Shown: positions 35,420-47,415, counted from the first letter of the stretch. The stretch: 64,000 bases of DNA from Carya illinoinensis (GCF_018687715.1 NC_056752.1:9190001-9254000); one strand, 5' to 3'. The notes: a model not told the origin generated them from the sequence alone. Numbers and translations: made by a program.

Positions 35420-36936
35420 TTGAGCTTCCATCGGCAAGACCAATCTTGGTACATAGCAATTTCATGCGCTGTTTTGACAATGGCTTTGTTAACAGATCAG
35501 CCAATTGGTCCTTAGTATGTACATGTTTAACTTGGAGGCTTCCTTTTTGCACTAAGCCACACAAAATGAAGGTCGATCTGAATATGTTTCATATGCGAAT
35601 GATTAACTGAGTTAAAACTGAGATGAGTGGCTCCGAGATTATCACATAGCAATTGGGGAGATTCTTTGACTGGAAATGCTAGTTCCTTGAAAAGAGTGGA
35701 CAGCCAAATTGTCTCGGAAGCCGCATTAGGTAATGCCCGGTATTCAGCCTCTGTTGAGGAGCATGCAACAGCCCTTTGTTTCTTTGAGCTCCAAGAAATG
35801 GGATTACGGCCCAAAAAACTAATATATGCTGAGGTTCATGTATGGTCAGCCACATTTCCAGCCCAATCGGCATCGGAGTATGTCCTTAAGACGGGAGGTC
35901 CAGCTTTGTGGATCTGAATACCATAGAAAATGGTCTATTTTAAGTAGCGAAGAAGCCTTTTTGTTGTTGTCCAATGATTTGTAGTTGGCTTGTGCATAAA
36001 TTGAGAAAGTTTATTGATTGCAAAAGAGTTGTCTAGATGTGTCAAGGAAAGGTATTGAAGGCTGTCAATTACTCTACGAAACTCGGAACTATCCACAACA
36101 GCAGTACCATCAACTAATTGAAGAGATTGTGTCGTAGAAAGAGGTGTTGAGACATCTTTTGCACCACTCATACTGGTGTTGTCTAAAAGTTCACGAACAT
36201 ATTTATGTTGTGAGAGAAATAACCCAGCCCGAGTAGGAATTACCTCAATCCCCAAGAAAAAATTAAGAGAACCCATATCCTTGAGAGAAAACATATCACC
36301 CAACTGCTTGATAATTTTGGCCACAAGAATTGAATTATTTCCAGTAATGATAAGATCATCAACGTAGACTAGGAAATAACAAAGATTTGAGCCTTAGCTG
36401 TAAATAAAGAGAAAAGAAACACTCTTGGAATTGTGAAAACCCAGTTGAAGAATGGCATTTTTGAGTGCTATGTACCAAGCCCATGGGGCTTATTTAAGCT
36501 CATAAATCGCCTTTTTCAATCTACAAACATGGTGAGGTTTGAACAAATCTTTGAACCCCGAGGGTTGTGCCATGAAAACTGTTTCAGTCAATTCATCATT
36601 TAGAAAGGCATTGCTGACATCCATTTGCCTCAAATCCCATCCATTCATGACTGCAATAGATAATTCAGCTCTAATAGTTGCTAGTTTAACCACAGGACTA
36701 AAGATTTCTTTGTAATCAACACCAAGACGTTGATTATAACGCTTAGCAACTAGACGGGCTTTGAATCTGTCCATTGACCCATCAGCTTTCCTTTTTACTC
36801 GGAAGACCCACTTACAGCCCACGGGTTGACAGTTTGAAGGTGGTAAAACTAGGTCCCAAATCCCATGTTTCATTAGAGCAGTGAGCTCATTGGACATGGC
36901 TTCGCACCAGTGAGGTTGAGAAATGGCTTGGCTCAC
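35420..36936 (-). pseudogene. Copia C reverse transcriptase and RNase H
   Basis: Reverse transcriptase begins near 36936 (WCEAMSNELTALMKHGIWDLV, VGCKWVFRVKRKADGS, LRQMDVSNAFLNDEL). The catalytic box is YVDDLIITGN near 36350. It continues to MGSLNFFLGIEVI and ends in YLK then stop near 35938. RNase H has YSDADWAGN near 35870 and the STEAEYRALPNAASE catalytic helix near 35740. Isolated stops near 36488, 36395 and 35937 break an otherwise readable polyprotein. The upstream linker (36955-37476) is proline- and asparagine-rich. Confidence 0.85.
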
Positions 36937-37821
36937 ACTCGTTGGTTCTATGGTCTAGGGGAGAGGATATTTGGACACTATATGGATCTGTTTGGGCTTG
37001 AATATTTGATTCATTGATCGTGTGGTCATGTTGTGAGTGCGTTGGGGGGGGGGGGGGGGATTATTTGTTTGGGGAGGGTTTGTGAAATTCGGATTTGAGG
37101 GATTAGAATCTGAACCTAGGTGTGTATCTGTAGATAAAATAGGAGAGGATGGTGGCAGATTTAATGGAGAAACAGTCCTATTTTCATCTAAAGAAGGATT
37201 CGGATTAGAGATATTGTGATCTAGAGCATGAAAAGAATCATGAAGTAAAGAAATAGGGGGTCTGAAATTACCTGAGGAGGACGTGACAAAAGCGGGTGGA
37301 CCTTCCGGAAGATGCGATGATGCTGATGCGCCGGACACTAGTGATGAAGGTACTGCAACCTGCTGGGCACCAAATTGAAGAGGAAGAGATTTCTGAGGTT
37401 TTGGATTTTTCTGGGTTGAGACGAAAGCTACAGGTTGAAAGGGGTTGGAATGTTGTTTATTTTCATCAAACAACACGTGACGTGAAATGAAGATTTTTTT
37501 TATTTGAGGTTCAAAGCACTTGTATGCGTTTTGAGTTGGAGAATAACCGAGAAAAAGACAGGCTTTCGATTGGCCTGCATTTTATTTGAGTTATAGGGCC
37601 GTGTCAGAGGATAGCAAATGCAACCAAATTTTTTTAATTTCAAATAATTTGGTTTTTGACCAAAAAGGACTTCAAAATGTGATTTTTCTTAAAGGAGGGG
37701 CGTGGGCTGTCTATTTATGAGATAAGATGTTGTTTGAAAGGCATGAGGCCAATAAGAAAAATCAAGATTTGCATCATGAAGAAGCGTAAGGCCCGTTTCA
37801 ATGAGGTGACGATGACGACGT

Positions 37822-38984
37822 TCAGAGACACCATTTTGTTGCGGGGTGTGTGGAGCCATGGTGTAGTGAACTATTCCATGAAGCGAGAGATATGATTTTC
37901 AAAGCAACAAACTCACCACCATTGTCTGAATATAGTGTTTTGATTGATTTTTGAAAACGAGTTTCAACAAACTTTTTGAAATGCGGAAAAATATTAGAAA
38001 CACCGGATTTAGTGATCATTGGATAAAACCATATATATTTTGTATAATGATCAACAAAAATAAGGTAATATCATGATCCATCAATTCCAATATAACTAGC
38101 AGGACCCCACACATCCGTGTAAATAAGTTCAAGGGGCTCATGACTTTGGAGACTATTGGCATGAAAGGGTTGTTGATGGGCTTTATTAATAGAACATGAA
38201 TGACATAGTGAAGACAAATTTTTGTTCGATGAAATAGGAAGAGAAAAATGCTTAACAAGATGATGAACAATTTTAAGAGAAGGATGCCCAAGACGCTTGT
38301 GCCATCCATCAATAGAAGTCCGTTCATGCACATTAGCAACCTTTTTTGATGTCACCATTGATTCCGAGAAGGTGTAGATGCCATTGTCACATGCTCCTTT
38401 TAGTAGAATCACCCCCGTGATCTTGTCCTTCACAAGAAAATAAAAGGGGTGAAATTCAACAATGACATTATTTGTTTGGTGAGGTGGTGAACGGAAATTA
38501 GATTTTTGCAAAGGTTTGGAACACAAAGAGTACCACGCAATGTAAAAGTTCGATGAGGAGAGTGCAAAGACAAAGAACCAATGTGTGAGACTGCCAAACC
38601 TGAACCATCACCGAGAATTACTTAGTCAGTTCCATCATATTCGAAATGAATAGATAAATTAGAAAGATCACCCGTGATATTATGAGAAGTGGCCGAATCG
38701 AGCAACCAATTTTTGTCCTTTCCATCAAAAGAGGTGGCACAATTGACAGAAACATTCTGGGAATGGAATTTCAAACAAGACTTTGCAATATGTCCCAGCT
38801 GATCACAAAGTTGGTATTTGGGCTGGTAGCACCGATTGGAATTAGTGGGCCTGCTAGAATTTTTGTTGGAGCAACGCCCATCACGTTGGGCTCCATTATT
38901 ATTTCGGCCTGGGCTGAAGCCTTGAGTTCCACGTGCAGTGTCATTTTTCCTGAAGGACCACGATTGACTGCCCCCTTGCGTAGA
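37822..38984 (-). pseudogene. Copia C knuckle, protease and integrase
   Basis: The protease motif WLLDSATSHNITGD (Ala where Gly is usual, DSGA to DSAT) lies near 38680-38715. The pre-integrase zinc region reads GWHKRLGHPSLKIVHHL then LCHSCSINKAHQQPF in 38071-38526. The integrase core resumes in other frames (FVDHYTKYIWFYP, TLYSDNGGEF near 37920). A stop and frame breaks lie near 38020-38070. Confidence 0.8.
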
Positions 38985-39752
38985 CTACTTCGTCTTTGTG
39001 AAATTTGCAGAAGCAACCAGTTGCTGCGTTGCAGCTTCCAAGTGCCGTAGATATGCTTCATGTCCAACCAGAAGGTCGTGCAACTCCTCAAAGGTTAGTG
39101 ATGTTTCTCGGGCTCGAATAGGCGTTGCTATCTCTCGAAAATATGGACCTAAACCATTCAACACATAAAGGGTTAAGTCATCATCCAAAACTGAATGATC
39201 AATAATGGTTATTTCATTAGCCAAGGCCTTCACAGCATGAAGATATTCTGTGATTGACCGATTTCCACACTGGATTAAGGTGAGTTCTTCCTTTAACTGC
39301 ATAGCATGAGTTCGGGATTGGCTAGCATATAAATTTTTAAGCTTTTTCCAAGCTTCATGGGAGGTCTTTGTCGTAGCAATGAGGGGGGTGATTGAAGGGG
39401 ATGTAGATGCTAAAATAGCACTCAGGATTAATTTATCCTGTCGAACCCAGTGGGTCTTGTGTAGCTCATCAGCGGCGGTACCAGCGGAAGAGGCACACCG
39501 AAGGGTGCCTTCGACATAGTCGAGTAAATCGTAACCAATAAAGAGTGCTTCAAATTGAGCATGCCATTGAGGAAAGGTGGAGGGAGTTAACTTTTCATTG
39601 ATTTGGGCAGTGATGTTGAGAGCAATGAGTGGTTTATCGGCTGCGGAAGGAGGTTGGGTGTTGAGAGTAAAATTTGGATTTTGATCAGATGGGGAAGACA
39701 TGGTAGTGGCTTGGATCGGTGACTCGGTAGAGATTGGCTCTTCTGATACCAT
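38985..39752 (-). pseudogene. Copia C gag
   Basis: A long open frame of 255 aa starts MVSEEPISTESPIQ right beside the 5' LTR. It contains the Copia Gag core (FPQWHAQFEALFIGYDLLDY, WVRQDKLILSAIL, TSHEAWKKLKNLYASQSR, LKEELTLIQ). It ends TKTK followed by a stop; the downstream RNA-binding region continues in another frame (CDQLGHIAKSC knuckle near 38780-38810). It may represent the intact N-terminal Gag, but the element as a whole is interrupted. Confidence 0.85.
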
Positions 39753-40034
39753 GTAAAGAAGTAAGTATTGCCGTGATTTTCAATGAATAATTTTCCCACA
39801 CATTTCATTGATAGAAGTTCAAAAATATATGCAAAGTGATTGTGAAGCTAATTTAGGAAACATGTAAACCGTAAGGCTAAAACTAAGCTACTGTTACAAT
39901 ATACAATTCTAGAATTCAGCCTTAGAATCATTCTCCAAATATGGAATTAATGACAGAATATTGGATATGATTTTCGGCTATACATGCTCTATTTTGGTTT
40001 GAATAGAATCCACACATGCTTCCCTTATACTCAT

Positions 40035-40918
40035 CGAAAGCCACATTCCAAGAAATGTAGGCTTTCTTGGAGATAAGATCAAAGCAACGATAACCATGAT
40101 GGTTAGAGGAATATCCTAGGAACACACATTGCTTGCTACGGAAGACTAGTTTGTGCGATGTATAAGGCCTTAGTAAGGTGTAACAAGCACAAACGAAAGT
40201 TCTTAGGAATGAGTAATCTGGTTCTTGATCAAACAGTTTTAAAAATGGGGATTTTTGTAACAAGGTTGGTGTGGGTGTTCGGTTAATGAGATATATAGCC
40301 GTCATGAAGGCATCAACATAGAATTTTGTAGGTAAATGTGTCTATGCTAACAAAGAAAGTCCTACTTCCATGACATCTCTATGTTTCCTCTTAGCTATAC
40401 CGTTTTGTTGTGAGGTGTAAGGGCACGAGAGGCATTGATGAATGCCACATGTTCATAGGAATCCTTGAAATTGATGCGAAAGATACTCACCACCATTGTC
40501 ACTTTGTAATTGTTTGATCTTAGTGGAGAACACATTTTCAACAAGAGACTTAAAGTGCATAAAACACGAGAAAACTTCTGATTTATTTTTGATAGGGTAC
40601 AACCAGGTAAATCTCAAAAAGTCATCTATGAAAAGCACATAATAGCGATGACCTTTATTTGATGTTATTGGACCCATACGTCCGAATGCACAAGATCTAA
40701 AGGAGAAGAAGAGACTCGAGAGGATTCACCAAATGGTAATTGTTTGGCCTTTCCCATAAGAGAAGGTTCACATACATGATCCAAGTTAGATGGTGCTGAA
40801 GTAGGTAAGGCAAAAGTTTTTACAATACTTCAGGTGGCTTGCAAGGATGGATGTCCGAGCTTCGCATGCCAAACATCTAAAGTGGTGCAAACACCTAGGA
40901 GAGCAACATGAGTACAAA
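40035..40918 (-). pseudogene. Copia D integrase segment between E and C
   Basis: After E, the minus strand resumes with the pre-integrase zinc-binding region (VWHARLGHPSLQATC and HVCEPSLMGK) near 40750-40870. It continues into the integrase core at 40453-40677 (YYVLFIDDFLRFTWLYPI, QSDNGGEYLS) and its C-terminal part at 40041-40305 (YLINRTPTPTLL, CVFLGYSSNHHGYRC). Element C cuts it at 40030-40034. Frameshifts lie near 40450 and 40310. Confidence 0.8.
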
Positions 40919-42618
40919 ATTTATGCTGCGCACTCCGGCCTGTCCAAAAATCACACAAGACGATAGAGAGACAATATTTAAGTGGTTTGGCAACTTGCCT
41001 ACATCCACTGAAGCAAAAAAATCAGTATTTTCAATATGTTTGTACAATTTTACAAACACTCATAAACAACTCTCTATCTCTCTCAAATGGCCTCTGTTCT
41101 GGGTTTCTCCAAAACCTATTTTCGCCCTTAGCCTTGCCTTGATCTCTCACCGCAGTGAGGATAACTTATCTTTAGCAAATGACCTCCTTTTATAAGAGGA
41201 GCCATGGGGGACAAAACTCCCACGTTTCTTAACCAAGATGCAGCCTTCTTTCGGTGCACAAATATTGGTCAATATTTGCTGCTAGAAACTTTCGGTGGGT
41301 GGCTTGGTTGGCTGCATATTCAAATGACATTTTCACACTTGGGGGGTTTTCCAACAATCACCCCCTCCACCCAAGTGTGCCATACTAGAATGCTACGAAC
41401 GGTTGCATCCTTCAAATGATTGCACTCCTTCATTGGAATACTTGTTAACCATGAGAGATTTCCGCTATCAAATGCATCTGCAGGTACATCTTCAAATGGA
41501 TGTCCAAATGCCTCTCCAAATACATCTTCAGATGCATCAGCATCATCTACATCCACGGACCTTGCAAGGGATTTTCTTCAGAGGAGATTTACAAGTACTT
41601 TATTGCACAATCTCAACTCTCTAGGATTCTTCTTTCGCTCGAGTACATGAGTCCGCACTCATGTACACCTTGAGCGAAATGAGCTTCACTCGAGCCACAA
41701 CCGAGCAAACAATCTGTCTGGTGCCTTTACAGCTTTCAAACCAGGCTCCATAATCCTACAATCACACCAATCTCCAACTTGGAGACTGGTTCTCAACATG
41801 CTAGCCTCTATCTCCAGCATAATCCCTTATAATCTATACAATTTTACAGCTCATGTCTTCAAGTTAGAAGACTAACTAAAGTGATGCATAACTTTAGTTT
41901 ATCACGTACAGTGCCCTTAATGAACACATATATACAAGGCAACACATCTCCTACTGCACTAGGAACCAATGGTCTCGCATGGACCTTGACACATGTCAGA
42001 GAACCTGTTGCTGAGGTCTCCATCTCTGATTTGGCTGACTCATCATCCTGATGTTGTCTTCAGTCGATGTGCCTATCTTGTGTGTAATTTTTGCTAACTT
42101 CGACTTGCATAATCTCCATTCTTGCAAGATTTCTCCTGATTTTAACAGTCTCTTGTGGCCTATATTGCCACAATTTCTAGCGAGTCATCTGTTGTCCAAA
42201 TCTTGACTTGCCTCTGCCCTTATTATCAACATTCAGGACCAACAACTCGAGATCTTGCCAGAATCTCTGCTGCGCACCTCTTCATCTAGGATAAGATCTC
42301 TTACATTAAGAAACTTCAACTTCGTTTTCTTTGCAGAATTACTCATAGCCATTCTCATGACCTCCCAACCTTTTGACCACAATGCCAAATACTATTAGGC
42401 AAAATAGTACCTTCTGCATTTTCTGAAGTTGAACTGTTTCTTCATTTGTACTTTGTTATTTGCAACTGGCTTTTCAAAGAAAGCTACAATGAGATCCGTT
42501 GCAGTTCTCCTCTTAATAACATTATGCTCCATGAGTTGTATGATTGCAAAACCTGCTGATATAACAACTTAATCGACATCGTCCAATGATCTGAAGTTTA
42601 CTCCTTCAAACTTCACGA

Positions 42619-42887
42619 TCCCAACTGGCTTAAATCAAGCCCAAAACTAATGAGTCTGGCACGACTCCAACTAGCTAAGATCAAACCCAAAACAAATGAG
42701 TCTGTCACGACTCCAACTGGCTATGATCAAGCCCAAAACAAATGAGTGACTCCAACTGGCTGCGATCAAGCCCAAAACAAATGAGTCTGTCACGACTTCA
42801 ACTGGCTGCGATCAAACCTAAAACAGATGAGTTCGTCACGACTCCAACTGCCTGCGATGAAGCCCACAACTGATCTAAAGTATGAAC
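42619..42887. repeat. 46-bp minisatellite inside element E
   Basis: Unit starts lie near 42619, 42665, 42711, 42750, 42796 and 42842. The core reads ctccaactggctgcgatcaa then gcccaaaacaaatgag and tctgtcacga. One unit lacks 7 bp, giving a 39-bp step. The last copy runs into the longer repeat that follows. Confidence 0.9.
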
Positions 42888-43310
42888 GGTCCAAATCATT
42901 AGTACTGATGGTGAATCTCAACATTCCCACCGTATGAATGAGTCCAGAATGATCCAAATAGTTTGTCAGTACTATTTGATCATCACAATGGAACTCCAAC
43001 TAGCGTAGATCAAGCTCAAAATGATCTGCAACTCGTGGACAGTTCAGATCGAATGTACCGATAGCGAATCTCAACATTCCCACGGTACAGATGAGTTCAG
43101 AATTATCCAAATAGTTTGTCAATATTATTTGATCATCACAATTGAACTCCAACTGGCATAGATCTAACCCAAAATGATCTGTAACTTGTGGACGGTTCAG
43201 ATCGAAAGCACCGATGGCGAATCTCAACATTTTCACCGTACAGATGAGTCCGAACAATCCAAATAGTTGGAAAGTACTATTTGATCGTTGAAATCAGATT
43301 TCGAATGGCT
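42842..43310. repeat. 153-bp tandem repeat, three copies, inside element E
   Basis: The anchor gaatctcaacatt occurs at 42913, 43066 and 43219, exactly 153 bp apart, and ctccaact starts at 42842, 42994 and 43147. Each unit begins with a relative of the 46-bp repeat, so the longer repeat seems to have grown from the shorter one plus adjoining sequence. Confidence 0.9.
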
Positions 43311-43349
43311 TCGATCTAGCCCAACATAGATCTGAAAAACAGACGGTCC

Positions 43350-43630
43350 AGATCACCTGGCGGGTGTCTTACACGCGCTGCAGTAGGGCGTCTAAGGCGC
43401 GTGTGATGCGTGGCCAACATGCACCAGAGGCCTCCTAAGGCGCGTGGGGGCGCATGAGAGCATGCCTCTCACGCGTCTTCAACCCCTCGGTGCGTGTGAG
43501 GGCGCGTGGACGCGTGTCCCTCACGCGTCTTCTTCCTCCAGACGCGAGTGGGGTGCGTGGGTGCGTGTTACCCACTCGTCTTCTTCCTCTGGTGCGACTG
43601 AGGCGCATCTGTGCACTCTCCAACTTGTAG
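43350..43630. repeat. CpG-rich ~52-bp repeat patch inside element E
   Basis: Units start near 43470, 43522 and 43573 (cacgcgtcttc..., cacgcgtcttcttcctc, cactcgtcttcttcctc). The patch is far richer in GC and CG dinucleotides than its surroundings, and the words gcgcgtg and acgcgt recur from 43370. The Arg-rich ORFs over it are a result of composition. Confidence 0.85.
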
Positions 43631-44283
43631 GGGCAGGTACGGGCTCCTCTGGTATCCATTTTTTATGCCATTTGCGACAACGAATTCGTCTTGACGTGAG
43701 GAACATCACTATGTGGTCAAAAGTTGATTTTGATCAACTTGATTTTTCTGGACAGTACGAAACCAAAGCTCTGATACCAATTATTGCGCACTCTGGCCTG
43801 TCCAAAAATCACACAAGACTATAGAGAGACAATATTTAAGTAGTTCAGAAACTTGCATACGTCCATTGAAGCAGAAAATCAGTATTTTCAATATGTTTGT
43901 ATAATTTTACAAACAATCATAAACAACTTTCTATCTCTCTCAAATGGCCTCTGTTCTAGGTTTCTCTAGAACTTATTTTCGCTCTTAGCCCTGCCTTGAT
44001 CTCTCACCGCAATGAGGATAACTTATCTTTAGCAAATGACCTCCTTTTATAGAAGGAGCCATGGGGGACAAAACTCCCACGTTTCTTGACCAAGATGTAG
44101 CCTTCTTTCGGTGCACAAATATTGGTCAATATTTGCTACTAGAAACTTTTAGTGGGTGGCTTGGTTGGCTGCATATTCAAATGACATTTTTACACTTGGA
44201 GGGTTTTCCAACAATTTATTGATAGAATGACAATCAACTTGGATGGGATATAGCCCTCCTTCACTCCGTCCTGTTAGCAGCAT

Positions 44284-45600
44284 TCAGCCCGTGAGGGTGT
44301 CCTTCACATAAAAATGAGAACTAGTGAGTACAAAAAAGCAAGCATTGTCAAGATAAAACTTATTAATGAACAAAAGGTTGATAGCAGCTTGTGGGCAGTG
44401 TAGAAGACTTTTAAGCTGAAGGGTTGAGCCAGGTGCATGTAATGTGAATTTACCAGTATGTGAAATATGTAAACCATTACCGTTTCCTACAGCTACTTTA
44501 TCACCTCTATTGAATGGTTCAACCACGTGAAGATTGGAGAGATCCCCAGTCACATGCTGATTAGCGCCACTGTCAATGAGCCAAGTATTATCCTCATGGA
44601 GGGAGTTGGAGTGTGCAACCATGGCTGCCAGTTGTTGTGGTAGATGTCTCCCTTGATGGTTGTAATCGTATAGGTGAAAACAATCAAGAGCCATATGACT
44701 CCTTTTCTTGCAGATTTGGCAAGCATAAGGATCAAAATCAACGTCATTTTCCCAAGCTGGGACACGCACATTTTGTTGAGGAGGATTTGCTGGACGATTT
44801 TGAGGTGGTGGTGGTGCACTGAAGCGGGGTTGCCATGCTTTGTTGTTATTATTTTTGGCATTTTTTCCTCCCCCAAACTTGTTTGTTGTCATAGCAAAAT
44901 TTTGATGATCACCTTGGAAGTTTCTCTATTGATTCTCAAGCAAAGATTCAAAGGCAAAAAGTTCATATTCAAAATCAGCTAGAGATAGTAACCTTTCTCA
45001 TTGTGCGAAGTAACAATTGGAGATGAATGGTGTAGAGGCATTGTTGAGTCCTCCAAGGATGTGGGAGATGAGATCCTCCTCGGTTACAGGCTTCCCAACG
45101 GCTACTAGTTGATCGGCAAGAGTTTTAGCTCTTCCAACAAATTCAGGACATCTTTTGCCACCTTGATGCAAGCCTTGTAGTTGCCGCTTTAGTTGATTTA
45201 CATTTGAGGCTGAGGATGATGCATATCGATTTGCTAGTGTCACCCATGCTTCTTTGGTAGTTTTAATTTCGTAGACCATTGACAGCACTTTTTCTGAGAG
45301 TGTAGATTTCATCCAAACCAGAACAAACTGGTTTTTCTGATTCGATAGTGTAAAACTAGAGTTGGTAGTCCGACGTTCTTGTCCTGGCTCAGCAGGCAAG
45401 AATTTTTCTGGGCACGTTTCCTTTCCATCCACGAAACCCAAAAGGCCATGAATACTGAGGGTTCCTTCAACTTGGGAAGACCAGTTTAGATAGGTTAACG
45501 GACCATCAAGTTTCACCGAAACATATTGAAGCATATTGTTTGGTGGGACAAAGGAGGCAGCGGAAAATGACATCGTGGAGTAGGATCTGGCGTTTGCCAA
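44284..45600 (-). pseudogene. Copia D gag and protease
   Basis: The first frame, 45600-44998, is Copia Gag (KLDGPLTYLNWSSQVEGTL, LIS-HILGGL). A stop and frame break separate it from 44892-44284, which carries the nucleocapsid knuckle CQICKKRSHMALDC and the protease active site WLIDSGANQHVTG. The frame then reaches the pre-integrase region (VKDTLTG), ends in a TGA, and meets element E at 44213. These proteins package and mature the element particle. It is non-functional because of the stops and the insertion. Confidence 0.85.
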
Positions 45601-45626
45601 CTTGGCTCTGATACCATGAAAATAAA

Positions 45627-46492
45627 TGTTATAAAAATAACCCTCTTTGCTTACAAAAAAGTTTAATGTTATTATGATATAATATTCAATAGTTTTCTTT
45701 TATTAAACTATTCTGTTTGCACCGAATATAAACCCTCTGTTTTATAACCAAAACAGAAACAGAGTAATCATAATAACCACAGTTTGATATTAAACAAAAC
45801 CCTAGAAACAGCAGTATATCAATAGATGTCCAGATAACCAATATACGCCAAGATATTGAACAGTATTATACAGATCAACAATATGATGAATATCTACCAA
45901 TATTATCGCAAAAAAGCATCAAGAATCAGATATGAACAATAAGAACAATAAAGAATCTAAAAGCAAGGAAAGAGCACACCAATATATGTGGTTCGACCCT
46001 AATGGTCTACATCCACGGCAGGAATGGGCCTCAGAGCTTTTATTGATGAACAATACTTCACAGAGAAGCCTCAGTACACTTAGAGTCACAAATCCCTCAC
46101 AGAAATTACAAGAAATCACTCTGATTTCTTCTCTCTACAAGGAAAACCCACCGAAACCCTAATCCCCCTCTCTGTTCTCTCTGTTCTCTCTCTCTCTGAA
46201 ATGGCCGATATGTACAGAATGAAGGAATTAGGGTTTACACCGTATAGCTTATATATATATATATATATATGTTACAAGAGATGCCAACACGTGTAGGCAA
46301 TCTGGCGGCTCAACTCTTAAACCTTCTGAAGGAAGCACGAGCTTCTCACTTGATTCATCAGCTCAGTTTTAAACACATCAACGATTCAGATTTGGCCACT
46401 TGTACATCATCCTTTAATCAAACGCTTCAAGAGAGCACATTATTAGATTAAATAAAAACATAACAGATAAATGTATTGACATACATATTACA
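45627..46492. mobile_element. Solo LTR F inside the right LTR of D, ATAAA duplication
   Basis: The 866-bp sequence begins tgttataaaaataac, ends cattacatattaca-like (TG...CA) and is flanked by ATAAA at 45622-45626 and 46493-46497. Without it, D's right LTR matches the left LTR. The interior has no coding region and contains ggttcgaccctaatggtc and a (TA)n tract near 46250-46270, in keeping with an LTR left by recombination. Confidence 0.82.
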
Positions 46493-46724
46493 ATAAACGT
46501 GCTTTGACAACTTGTCATAGTATTTGGATTTTATTATTTATAAACATATTACATTTATGTCAGGATTTACATAAGGAAACTTTACATACAGGGCTTAGAA
46601 CAAATAAGGCATGTACAAATGAATTCTTAGAATAAAGTCAATCCGCATATGTGATTGTGGAGACGTCAATCGTGGAGTCTGTAATTGTGGACAGCTCGAC
46701 ATTAGTTGGTTGCTTTACAGTTTA

Positions 46725-47235
46725 ATGATGTTGTAATACTGGACGAGAGAGGTGTTGTCCTGCAAAGGGTGGCAATGTCGCGCTTCAGTTGAAATATGCA
46801 AGGGTTGTTGTTTTGAGAGAACCGAGCCTCAAGATCAAGCCAAACTTCATGAGGCGTACTGGAATATATAAAATTCTCGGTGAGAGATTTATCAGTGTTG
46901 CTGAGAAGCCAAGAAAAGACCAAATAGTTGCATCTCTCTCATAAGTGAGTTGCTGCGACCTCGTCAGATGGTTTCTTGAGAGTGCCATCAACAAAGCAAA
47001 ATTTGCTCTTTGCGTTAAAGGTCATCTACCTGGCTCTACGCCATACGGGATAATTGTCATCACTGAGAACAGATGAGACCAAACCAACACGGTGGTTAGC
47101 TGAGTGAAGAAAATAAAGAGTGGAGACATCACTAATTAATGGTGATGTTAAGGGCTGAAGACCAAAAGAATTAGAGGCAGCGGCCATGGGAGAAACGTGA
47201 AGAAGAAAGAAAATTAGACGGTCAAGATTGATGGC
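46725..47235 (-). pseudogene. Copia A gag relic, 5' part
   Basis: The minus-strand frame 46702-46923 reads FIYSSTPHEVWLDLEARF and FQLKRDIATLCR, matching Copia Gag (UBN2-like). It is cut at 46719/46720 by element D. The remainder resumes on the far side of D near 32942 as WEELSTLQT-like sequence, as expected if D landed in gag. Confidence 0.7.
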
Positions 47236-47415
47236 TCTTCTACCATGTTGAATGAAGAAGAAATCTCTTTAATTTATTTGTGAAAGGACGTGTACAAGTA
47301 AAGTTGTGCATTTTTTTTTTTTGATTATGTGCCACGTATAATGAAAGAAGTTGTGCATTGAGAAATAAAATAAGGAAAGAAGTTGGCGGCTAATACGAAT
47401 ATATGTGCCACGTAT

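Larger units (their letters stand above)
35130..40029 (-). mobile_element. Copia element C inserted in D, with CTCAT duplication
   Basis: Both LTRs are 278 bp, 35130-35407 and 39752-40029, and by eye differ at about 11 positions (about 4%). CTCAT lies at 35125-35129 and 40030-40034. The primer site (ttctgatacca, near tctgatacca) ends at 39751. The complete minus-strand order gag, protease, integrase, reverse transcriptase, RNase H is present at full length (4.9 kb), but with scattered stops. It is the best preserved and probably one of the youngest LTR elements here. Confidence 0.92.
40924..44213 (-). mobile_element. Non-autonomous LTR element E inserted in D, with ATTTA duplication
   Basis: LTRs 40924-41356 (433 bp) and 43782-44213 (432 bp) are clearly related. 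ATTTA lies at 40919-40923 and 44214-44218. The primer-site complement ctctgatacca is at 43769-43779, and a purine tract (tggagggggtga in minus sense) borders the left LTR, so E is oriented minus. The 2.4-kb interior has no gag, reverse transcriptase or integrase. It carries three separate minisatellites and a CpG-rich patch. By structure it is a LARD/TRIM-like passenger that would need enzymes from another element. Removing E restores D's reading (SINK then FCTHVALLG). Confidence 0.85.
32948..46719 (-). mobile_element. Copia element D inserted in A, with GTTTA duplication
   Basis: Left LTR 32948-33165 and right LTR 45617-46719 start and end alike (tgaaaataaa...tttata/tttaca). The right LTR is enlarged by solo LTR F. 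GTTTA lies at 32943-32947 and at 46720-46724. The primer site gctctgatacca is at 45605-45616, right beside the LTR, and a purine tract (aggggt in minus sense) borders the left LTR. The minus-strand order gag, protease, integrase, reverse transcriptase, RNase H is Copia type. D was later hit by E (in the pre-integrase region), C (after the integrase core) and F (in its LTR). Confidence 0.88.
29883..47415 (-). mobile_element. Copia element A, the outermost element of the nest
   Basis: The left (3') LTR is 29883-30082, tgttaaatg...ggtaaca. It is preceded on the minus strand by a polypurine tract (gaagggaaa). The right (5') LTR starts at 47246, next to a degraded primer site (ggctcttctaccatg), and ends near 47415. 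The minus-strand order gag, integrase, reverse transcriptase is Copia type. The RNase H region between reverse transcriptase (ending near 30310) and the left LTR is missing. Element D splits gag at GTTTA. Excluding D, A's own sequence is about 3.8 kb. LTRs are quite diverged, and the right one carries extra sequence, so A is the oldest layer. Confidence 0.75.

Noticed and set aside
34743..37490. Plus-strand frames across Copia C and D
   Set aside because: They are antisense to readable Copia polyproteins.
42619..43310. Regular repeats considered as a CRISPR array
   Set aside because: Units are directly tandem without unique spacers, in a plant LTR element. CRISPR does not apply.
43435..43824. 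Arg-rich frames over the CpG-rich patch
   Set aside because: Composition and tandem repeats explain them; there are no domains, and they lie inside a non-autonomous LTR element.
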